From assembly GCA_947630775.1 (NCBI GenBank), contig CANRIY010000033.1, positions 1-14,021 on the forward strand: a DNA stretch of 14,021 nt, read 5' to 3'. Position numbers and translations under genes: made by a program. Under the pieces are notes generated by a model that searched no databases, was not told the origin of the DNA, and saw only the letters and a program-made list of their open reading frames with translations. Origin of the DNA: an uncultured Clostridia bacterium. Its GTDB lineage: Bacteria; Bacillota; Clostridia; Christensenellales; Borkfalkiaceae. Shown here one piece after another: positions 9,430 through 14,021 of the stretch; position 1 is the first letter of the stretch, and each line of letters starts with the position of its first letter.

Positions 9430-9471
9430 CCAAAGCGGCGGGAGAGGCAACAGCCTCTCCCGCCGCTTTGG
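9430..9471 (-). terminator. 19-bp perfect hairpin after tRNA-Leu, probable terminator or processing signal
   Basis: Two perfectly complementary 19-nt arms (9430-9448 and 9453-9471) flank a 4-nt loop. The stem is GC-rich with an AAAGCGG...CCGCTTT outer part typical of intrinsic terminators, but no U-run follows it on the minus strand (the next bases are TATCAATTGA). The first three bases of the arm are the tRNA's own CCA end. It separates the upstream operon and tRNA from the M60 promoter. Confidence 0.6.
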
Positions 9472-9551
9472 TGCGGATGACAGGACTTGAACCTGCATGG
9501 TCTCCCACAGGAACCTGAAACCTGCGCGTCTGCCAATTTCGCCACATCCGC
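9469..9551 (-). tRNA. tRNA-Leu (anticodon CAG), CCA encoded
   Basis: On the minus strand the acceptor arms GCGGATG and CATCCGC pair fully, followed by discriminator A and encoded CCA (9471-9469). The D region has TTGGCAGAC, the anticodon loop is TTCAGGT (anticodon CAG), there is a long variable arm with TGG-GAGA-CCA as expected for a class II tRNA, and the T arm is GCAGG-TTCAAGT-CCTGT. The innermost anticodon-stem pair (31-39) is T-T. It starts 58 nt after the stop of the S51-family gene with no clear promoter between, so it may be cotranscribed with that operon. Confidence 0.93.
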
Positions 9552-9609
9552 ATGTTGCTCCCATTTTGATACGGCGGAGCTGCCGAAGCGGGAGATCGAT
9601 CCCCGCAGA

Positions 9610-10314
9610 TCAAGCCGAAAATTCGGTCTTGACGATCTTTTCGCCCGAAGTGCCGTCAAGAAGCCAGACTTTTCCGCCCGCCGAAAGCGTTTTGACGGGC
9701 TTGCCGTCCGCAAATTCGATGGCGGCGTCGTTCTCAACGCCCCAAGCGCGATACCTATTATACATCACAATTTCATCGAAGTCAAGCATTCTTTCATTGT
9801 AATGCGGAGAAATTTTCCCGTTGAGCCACCCGAGCCCGCGGTACATCGCATAGCCGCTCTCGAGCACCGAGTCCGAATACATATCTTCAAACCAGCAGAT
9901 CCCGCCCGCCGAGATCCCCGCAATTAAAACGCCCCGCCCGTACGCCTCTTCGATAAGGCCGAGAAGTCCCGTCTTTTTCCAATGCTCGAGCATGAACACC
10001 GTATTCCCGCCGCCGACGTAGAGAAAATCCGCCTGCAAAAATTTTTGCCGCATTTTTTCGGGGTCGAACGTCCGCCCCACCGTGAGCGCAACGTCCGTTT
10101 TCAGCCCGAAGATCCCCGTGTATACTTTATGGAACGTATTATAGTACGGCATGCAGTCGTGGCTTGCCGTCGGAATGAAGATCCCCGTCGCGCGCCTGTC
10201 CCCCGCCGCCTTTTTCGCCTCTTGGGCGATATATGCGTCGATCGCGAGTTTTTCGGGTTCGCTCTCGCGTCCCTTCCCCTGCCCTCCGCCGATGACGAGG
10301 ATGCGCTTACTCAC
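9610..10314 (-). CDS. Peptidase S51 family protein (dipeptidase E / cyanophycinase-like, type 1 GATase-like fold)
   Basis: 234 residues starting at GTG 10314, supported by a perfect AAGGAGG (10327-10321) 6 nt upstream. The N-terminus RILVIGGGQGKG is followed by FIPTAS (46-51), YVGGGNT (99-105), the nucleophile elbow GISAGG with Ser135, and SPHYNE with probable catalytic His171. These are the hallmarks of family S51, whose known members cleave aspartyl dipeptides or cyanophycin. Which substrate applies here cannot be told. There is no signal peptide, so it is cytoplasmic. The start overlaps the end of the P-II gene by 8 nt (GTGAGTAA), implying translational coupling. Next to a P-II protein, a role in nitrogen or peptide turnover is a reasonable guess only. 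Confidence 0.88.
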   Translation of the reverse strand: MSKRILVIGGGQGKGRESEPEKLAIDAYIAQEAKKAAGDRRATGIFIPTASHDCMPYYNTFHKVYTGIFGLKTDVALTVGRTFDPEKMRQKFLQADFLYVGGGNTVFMLEHWKKTGLLGLIEEAYGRGVLIAGISAGGICWFEDMYSDSVLESGYAMYRGLGWLNGKISPHYNERMLDFDEIVMYNRYRAWGVENDAAIEFADGKPVKTLSAGGKVWLLDGTSGEKIVKTEFSA

Positions 10315-11110
10315 GGCTCTCCTCCTTGCCCGCGGGCGCTTCTTCCTCTTCGTCCGCCGAGATCCCTGCCGTCTTGTCGACGGGAAGGGCGAAAATGACG
10401 CCGCAGGCGGGCGTCTTCAGCCCGACTTTTTCGGAGAGCGCGTCCATGATCGCCTGCGTACGCTCCTTCTTGGTGAGGATCATCAACATCTCCTGTTCGG
10501 GGAGAAGGGAGACGCCGACGAACTGCTCCGCCTTTTGGTTCTCGGTGGCGCGGGCGCGGACGACGGTGCCGCCCGAAGCCCCTGCGCCGCGTGCGGCTTC
10601 CATCGCTTCGTCTGCGTTTCCCGCCCGCACCGAGACGATGACGAGATCGAATCTCCTGTCCTCTTTCTTCATGATCTTTTCCTCCATCGTCTTACTTTCA
10701 GCCGCTTCCAAAATTCCGTCTGCGACCTTTTCGGAGACACCCGCAAGGGGAATTGTAAATAAGATCCCCTTCCCGGCGAGATACAGTGACATTTGCTTTC
10801 TCAGCTCGCGCATGATCCGCGCCTCGTCCGTCTCGGGAATGAGCGAAAACAGGATGGTTTTCTCCGTTTCGCCAATCCCGAGGTAGTCTAAAAGCGCCGA
10901 TTTTGCCGTGCCGTAGCCCGTAAATGTGAAGCTCAGCGCGACGGAGAGATCGTTTAAGATCTGTTTGACCTTGCGTCCGCTGCCGCTGTTGACGACGCCG
11001 ACGAGAAGTTTCGGGCGTGCGAGGCGCTCCTGCTGTTCATGCGGCGTTTTGAGAAACCCCATGCGCGTTGCGACCGCCTTGACGGGCACGAATATCGTCT
11101 TTTTCTCCAT
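10307..11110 (-). CDS. Tandem-domain P-II-like regulatory protein (P-II family nitrogen regulator-like)
   Basis: 267 residues with two ferredoxin-like P-II modules. The first is about 33-125 (PKLLVGVVNSGSGRKV to LFTIPLAGVSE). The second is about 154-247 (FDLVIVSVRAGNADEAMEAAR, GGTVVRARATEN, then GVIFALPV). A charged tail rich in Glu follows. Single-domain P-II proteins are about 110 residues and form trimers that sense nucleotides and 2-oxoglutarate. Here two are fused, and I see no T-loop tyrosine motif like that uridylylated in GlnB. It starts 1 nt after the stop of the DUF1538 gene (TGA-T-ATG), with AGGTGG 6 nt upstream, so translation is probably coupled. Location suggests it gates or senses the state of the DUF1538 membrane protein. 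Confidence 0.83.
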   Translation of the reverse strand: MEKKTIFVPVKAVATRMGFLKTPHEQQERLARPKLLVGVVNSGSGRKVKQILNDLSVALSFTFTGYGTAKSALLDYLGIGETEKTILFSLIPETDEARIMRELRKQMSLYLAGKGILFTIPLAGVSEKVADGILEAAESKTMEEKIMKKEDRRFDLVIVSVRAGNADEAMEAARGAGASGGTVVRARATENQKAEQFVGVSLLPEQEMLMILTKKERTQAIMDALSEKVGLKTPACGVIFALPVDKTAGISADEEEEAPAGKEESRE

Positions 11111-11111
11111 A

Positions 11112-12638
11112 TCAGTCCACCTCGTAGATCAGGATCCTGTCGTCCGCCGCAAGGAAGGTCTTTTTGATCCTGTTCGTCTTGATCTTATAGGCGATCCCCA
11201 AGATTTGGATGGAGATGAGCGGGGTAAGCGCGACGAAAGCGACACACCCGAACGCCTGCGTCATGATCGCTTCGGGGGCTAAGAGATTGCATGCCCCGAT
11301 CGCCATGGGCAGGACGAACGAGGAGACGAGCGCGCCGCTCGCGACGCCGCCCGAGTCGAACGCGATGCCCGTAAAGATCGGGGGTGTAAAAAAGGTGAGA
11401 AGGAGCGCGATCGCATAGCCCGGGATCAGGATCCACATGATGTTGATCCCCGTGAGGATCCGCGTCATCGCAAGCCCCAAGGAAATGCACACGCCGATGC
11501 AGAGGGCGGTCTTCATGGTCGAAGCGCGGATGGCGCCCGCGGAGAGCCGCTCTACCTGCTTATTCAGCACATGGACGGCGGGTTCCGCCGCAACGATGAA
11601 GTATCCGAGCAACATCCCGACGGGGATGAGGAGCCAGCCGCCGTATTTCCCCGCAAGTGCTTCGCCGATCTGTCTGCCGACGGGCATAAAGCCGACGTTT
11701 GCGCCCGTCAAAAACAGAACGAGCCCGAGGAAGGTATACAAAAATCCCACGAAAATGCGGACGAGCTGCCGCCCGCGGATGGAGCGCGTGAAGAGTTCGA
11801 AAAACAGGAAAAAGACGACGATGGGCGCAATGGCGACCGCGACTTCTTTTGCATATGTGACAAAACCGTGCAGATACTCGGCGACGGCGCCCCCCGTCGT
11901 GCCGATCTCCGTCAAGGGTGTGACGACGTATTGAACATTTTCGATCTTGAAGATGATGCCGAGGGTAAGCACAGCGATAATGGGCCCCACACTCGACAGG
12001 GCGACGAGCCCGAACGAATCGCTCTCGCCGTCCTTCCGGATCGAGGACACGCCCACGCCCAGAGAAATGATAAAGGGCACCGTCATGGGACCCGTCGTGA
12101 CGCCACCCGCGTCGAACGAGACCGCCCAGAAGTCGGGCGATACAAAGATGCTGAGTATAAAAGCGGCGGCATAAAAACATATCAAAAGCCACGACAGCCT
12201 GATCCTGAACACGATGCGGAGCATCGCAATGAGCAAAAACAGCCCCACTCCCACCGCAACGGTGAGGATGAGGAGATAGTTGCCGAGCGGCGTCTTTTCG
12301 GCGACGGCGGGGACCTGTGAAGCGAGGATCTGCAGATCGGGCTCCGCGACGGTCACAATGATCCCGATCACGAAGGACAGGAGCGCGATGAGCGAAACTT
12401 TCCGCGACCGCGTCATGGCGGTACCGATGTTTTCGCCGATGACGAGCATGGACATATCGGCGCCGAGCGTAAAGCTCCCCATGCCGACGATGAGCAAAAG
12501 GACGCCCGCAAGAAAGAGGACGAACGTCCCCGTATTGAGCGGAGCGACCGTCACGGAAAGAACGATGATGATGAGCGCGATCGGCAGGACCGAAGTCAGG
12601 GATTCGACGGTCTTATCACGGAGCGCCTTGTTCCTCAT
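11112..12638 (-). CDS. DUF1538 domain membrane protein, internally duplicated putative transporter
   Basis: 508 residues, strongly hydrophobic, roughly 12 membrane segments. The two halves repeat with an offset of about 252 residues: AEPDLQILASQV (98-109) against AEPAVHVLNKQV (351-362), and FDAGGVTTGP (175-184) against FDSGGVASGA (427-436), each followed by a GPII/TPLI...LGI.(F/Y)KI segment. This is the DUF1538 pattern; conserved acidic residues in the membrane and re-entrant Gly-rich stretches suggest transport, but no substrate is known to me. It starts 15 nt after rpiB with only a weak GGGGGG site, and is followed 1 nt later by the P-II-like gene, the partner commonly found with DUF1538. 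Confidence 0.88.
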   Translation of the reverse strand: MRNKALRDKTVESLTSVLPIALIIIVLSVTVAPLNTGTFVLFLAGVLLLIVGMGSFTLGADMSMLVIGENIGTAMTRSRKVSLIALLSFVIGIIVTVAEPDLQILASQVPAVAEKTPLGNYLLILTVAVGVGLFLLIAMLRIVFRIRLSWLLICFYAAAFILSIFVSPDFWAVSFDAGGVTTGPMTVPFIISLGVGVSSIRKDGESDSFGLVALSSVGPIIAVLTLGIIFKIENVQYVVTPLTEIGTTGGAVAEYLHGFVTYAKEVAVAIAPIVVFFLFFELFTRSIRGRQLVRIFVGFLYTFLGLVLFLTGANVGFMPVGRQIGEALAGKYGGWLLIPVGMLLGYFIVAAEPAVHVLNKQVERLSAGAIRASTMKTALCIGVCISLGLAMTRILTGINIMWILIPGYAIALLLTFFTPPIFTGIAFDSGGVASGALVSSFVLPMAIGACNLLAPEAIMTQAFGCVAFVALTPLISIQILGIAYKIKTNRIKKTFLAADDRILIYEVD

Positions 12639-12653
12639 GGGCGGTCCCCCCTG

Positions 12654-13106
12654 TTATTTCATATATTTCTTTTCGATCGCGGCAATCTTGTCGATCCGCC
12701 TCTGATGCTTTTCGAGATGAGAAAATTCCGTTCCGAGGAAGGTCTTTACGATGTCGAGCGCGAGATTGACGCCCACGATCCCCCCGCCGAGGGCGAGGAT
12801 GTTGGCGTCGTTGTGCTCACGGGTGAGCCGCGCGCACGTTGCATCCGTGCAGAGCGCACAGCGGATCCCTTTCACCTTATTTGCGGCGATAGAGATCCCG
12901 ATCCCCGTCGTGCAGACGAGGATCCCCCTTTCGCACTCCCCTCTTGCGACCGCCTCCGCCGCCGACAGGGCAAAATCGGGGTAATCGCAGGAATTTTCGT
13001 CCGTTGTGCCGAAATCGACGGTTTCATAGCCGTTTTCCGTAAGATAGTTTTTGACGGTTTGTTTGAGAGCGAATCCGCCATGGTCGCTCGCAAGTGCGAT
13101 TTTCAT
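12654..13106 (-). CDS. rpiB: Ribose-5-phosphate isomerase B (RpiB/LacAB family)
   Basis: 150 residues, the usual RpiB length. It interconverts ribose-5-phosphate and ribulose-5-phosphate in the pentose phosphate pathway (some family members use allose-6-phosphate). Visible signatures are ASDHGG (6-11), VCTTGIG with catalytic-type Cys65 and Thr67, REHNDAN with His98, and LALGGGIVG. The frame is open 38 codons further upstream, but that part (TLYPKNATFLARIYLG...) is unlike RpiB and is translated repeat sequence; AAGGAG 6 nt before ATG 13106 fixes the start. It is first in a cluster with the DUF1538, P-II and S51 genes. No clear promoter was found; the leader would include repeat A1. Confidence 0.95.
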   Translation of the reverse strand: MKIALASDHGGFALKQTVKNYLTENGYETVDFGTTDENSCDYPDFALSAAEAVARGECERGILVCTTGIGISIAANKVKGIRCALCTDATCARLTREHNDANILALGGGIVGVNLALDIVKTFLGTEFSHLEKHQRRIDKIAAIEKKYMK

Positions 13107-13112
13107 ATGAAA

Positions 13113-13118
13113 CTCCTT
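13113..13118 (-). promoter_or_regulatory. Ribosome binding site of rpiB
   Basis: AAGGAG on the minus strand 6 nt before ATG 13106. It decides the start against the longer open frame from 13220. Confidence 0.88.
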
Positions 13119-13123
13119 TTTTG

Positions 13124-13193
13124 TTTTTCGCTCGATTTCTTTGCTCGTCCGCGCCTTATGGGCGCGTGCTCCCAAATAAATACGAGCGAGGAA
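13124..13193. repeat. Repeat A, copy 1: two-stem fold upstream of rpiB
   Basis: Outer stem CGCTCG (13129-13134) with CGAGCG (13183-13188), continued by ATTT/AAAT with one bulged A; inner hairpin CGCGCC (13150-13155) with GGCGCG (13161-13166) and a 5-nt loop. Shared words with copy 2 include ATTTCTTT, AAATAAAT and TGCTC. Position and orientation put it in the likely rpiB leader RNA. Confidence 0.8.
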
Positions 13194-13236
13194 TGTAGCA
13201 TTTTTGGGATATAAAGTCATCCTCTTTTTCGCTTGT

Positions 13237-13313
13237 CACAACATTAAGCCGAAAGGGTTCGGCAAATTGGGTCGCCCACGGCGGAAGTGAATTCCGCCTA
13301 AGGCAAGTGATTT
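13237..13313. repeat. Repeat B, copy 1: 77-bp double-hairpin repeat
   Basis: Contains GCCGAA-AGGG-TTCGGC and GGCGGAA-GTGAA-TTCCGCC hairpins separated by AAATTGGGTCGCCCAC. It matches copy 2 (13432-13508) at all but about 5 of 77 positions. Three of the differences fall in the hairpin loops; the stems are unchanged. Confidence 0.9.
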
Positions 13314-13314
13314 T

Positions 13315-13379
13315 ATTTCGTTGAATTTCTTTTTCGTCTGCGCCTTTGGGGCGCATGCTCAAAAATAAATTCAACGAGG
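13315..13379. repeat. Repeat A, copy 2: two-stem fold
   Basis: Outer stem CGTTGAATTT (13319-13328) with AAATTCAACG (13367-13376) is perfect over 10 bp; inner hairpin TGCGCC (13339-13344) with GGCGCA (13350-13355), 5-nt loop. Lies 190 bp from copy 1. Four stem pairs differ from copy 1 yet stay complementary. Confidence 0.82.
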
Positions 13380-13431
13380 GGTTAGTTTTTTTGCCTTGTA
13401 AAAGCAATTCGGCCGTCCCTGTTCCGTTTCA

Positions 13432-13508
13432 CACGACAATAAGCCGAAGGAGTTCGGCAAATTGGGTCGCCCACGGCGGAAATGAATTCCGCCTAAGGCA
13501 AGTGATTT
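13432..13508. repeat. Repeat B, copy 2: 77-bp double-hairpin repeat
   Basis: Second copy, 195 bp from copy 1, with GCCGAA-GGAG-TTCGGC and GGCGGAA-ATGAA-TTCCGCC. Together with A2 it makes a tandem A-B unit of about 190-195 bp. Confidence 0.9.
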
Positions 13509-13515
13509 AGAACTC

Positions 13516-13601
13516 GCCCCACCCCCCTACCCCCCTCCCACGGAGGGGGCTGCATGGCTCCTCCTTAGGAGGAGCTGTCACCGCAGGTGACTGAGGTGGG
13601 C
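13516..13601. repeat. Multi-hairpin intergenic element C1 (three hairpins within an outer GCCC.ACC / GGTGGGC stem)
   Basis: Successive hairpins: CCCCCTCC-CAC-GGAGGGGG (13531-13549), GCTCCTCC-TTA-GGAGGAGC (13557-13575) and GTCACC-GCA-GGTGAC (13577-13591). The ends GCCCCACC (13516-13523) and GGTGGGC (13595-13601) can pair with one extra C, closing a cloverleaf-like fold. No coding potential or promoter is seen. Confidence 0.75.
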
Positions 13602-13637
13602 ATCTCGGCTCCCCTCATAGGGTCCTTCCTTAGGGAT

Positions 13638-13713
13638 GGCGGGAAAAGGCGACCATTCTATTCTTGGAGCCTTTTCCGCCTGAGCTGTCACGCGCCCTTG
13701 CGTGACTGAGGGG
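13638..13713. repeat. Intergenic palindromic element C2, related to C1
   Basis: Stem GGCGGGAAAAGGC (13638-13650) with GCCTTTTCCGCC (13669-13680), one bulged G, is followed by GTCACGC-6 nt-GCGTGAC (13687-13706). The flanks GAGCTGTCAC and GTGACTGAGG are identical to those of the last hairpin of C1 (13572-13596), while the core stem is longer and its loop differs. Confidence 0.75.
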
Positions 13714-13730
13714 TTTTGAGAACCCTATCC

Positions 13731-13820
13731 CCCGCTACGCGGGTACTGTCTCATGCGGGTAGAGACCCGCGTAACTTCGCGCCCGAGATGTCTCGACAAG
13801 CTCGACATGACAACGGGCGC
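13731..13820. repeat. Run of nested palindromes (element D)
   Basis: CCCGC-TAC-GCGGG (13731-13743), GCGGGT-AGAG-ACCCGC (13755-13770), and GCGCCCG (13779-13785) pairing with CGGGCGC (13814-13820) around an inner ATGTC/GACAT pair. Looks like accumulated intergenic repeat units. No gene is seen between 13107 and 13908. Confidence 0.6.
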
Positions 13821-13908
13821 CCGTGGCGCCCTTGGTAGCACAATAGAAGTGCGGGCGGGGCACCATGACATGAAACTGGTGCAATATAATGGAACAAAAG
13901 AGGATGGT

Positions 13909-14021
13909 TCAAATGACAGAGTTATATGCGTGAGGGATAGGGGGACAGTAGCCGAGGCTGCTGTGCGGCCTCAAAAAATTGTAATAGTATTCGTAATAGT
14001 CCATGATGAGGTAATATTCTT
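13909..14021 (-). CDS. IS3-family transposase, C-terminal end (partial, runs off right edge)
   Basis: Only the last 36 codons plus TGA (13911-13909) are in the window. The peptide contains MDYYEYYYNFLRPHSSLGY, matching the end of the integrase (DDE) domain of IS3-family OrfB proteins, where YN..RPH.SLGY is conserved. The tail after it (CPPIPHAYNSVI) is short and lacks the usual P.(E/D)F motif, so the protein may be divergent or decayed. The element's terminal inverted repeat could not be identified; it should lie between 13830 and 13908. Confidence 0.8.
   Translation of the reverse strand, partial: EYYLIMDYYEYYYNFLRPHSSLGYCPPIPHAYNSVI

Noticed and set aside
9588..9606. Imperfect GCGGGA...CCCGC inverted repeat between the S51 gene and the tRNA, as a terminator
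   Set aside because: Mismatched stem, tiny loop and no U-run on the minus strand.
11185..12320. Alternative open frames overlapping the DUF1538 gene on both strands
   Set aside because: Low-complexity shadows; the 508-residue frame has an internal duplication, membrane segments and operon spacing.
13107..13220. 38-codon N-terminal extension of RpiB
   Set aside because: It consists of translated repeat A1, has no RpiB similarity, and the strong AAGGAG site belongs to ATG 13106.
13205..13243. Possible rpiB promoter (GTGACA ... TTATAT, minus strand)
   Set aside because: Spacing is 19 bp and both hexamers are poor; the real start could equally be further upstream.
13156..13407. Minus-strand 83-codon open frame across repeats A and B
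   Set aside because: The peptide is only the translation of the intergenic repeats; its CLRRNS.PPWATQFAE stretch recurs in the second B copy. No ribosome site was found.
13885..13890. Perfect TATAAT on the plus strand
   Set aside because: No acceptable -35 hexamer at 16-18 bp spacing and no plus-strand gene follows.
13107..13908. CRISPR array
   Set aside because: Repeats are long, only two copies each, structured, and without short uniform spacers or cas genes nearby.

Overview
The window looks like chromosome from an anaerobic, gut-type Bacillota (Clostridia, possibly Christensenellales-like). This is inferred from GC-rich coding sequence with strong AAGGAG-type ribosome sites, a mucin-protease-like surface protein with Gram-positive stalk modules, and intergenic palindromic repeats. 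No marker gene fixes the taxon. Every gene I can support is on the minus strand, so transcription runs right to left.

Region 1 (1-9271) is a single very large gene that runs off the left edge. At least 3,090 codons are open in one frame. It encodes a secreted or surface mosaic: signal peptide, discoidin/CBM32-like domain, M60-like zinc metallopeptidase (HEIGH...E), Ig/Fn3-like domain, right-handed beta-helix, five InlB/Listeria-Bacteroides-like beta modules, then at least 13-14 helical modules of 80-90 residues resembling DUF1542/FIVAR stalk repeats. It has its own promoter and ribosome site. The long plus-strand open frames opposite it are in-register antisense shadows.

Region 2 (9418-9551) holds a tRNA-Leu(CAG) with encoded CCA, followed at once by a perfect 19-bp hairpin whose base includes the CCA.

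Region 3 (9610-13106) is a tight cluster: rpiB, then a duplicated DUF1538 membrane protein, a tandem-domain P-II-like protein, and an S51-family peptidase/amidotransferase-like protein. Gaps are 15 nt, 1 nt and an 8-nt overlap, so this is very probably one operon, perhaps reading into the tRNA. The membrane protein and its P-II partner are both internally duplicated, which suggests a transporter controlled by a signal-binding P-II protein.

Region 4 (13107-13908) has no gene. It is packed with structured repeats: a roughly 190-bp unit in two tandem copies (A1-B1-A2-B2), in which four base pairs of the A fold covary between copies, then a multi-hairpin block and two GAGCTGTC...GACTGAGG palindromes with different but still complementary stems, then nested palindromes. 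The first A copy lies directly upstream of rpiB. At the right edge (13909-14021) is the C-terminus of an IS3-family transposase.

The most unusual items are the giant M60 mosaic protein, the paired duplications in the DUF1538/P-II module, and the covarying repeat family upstream of rpiB.
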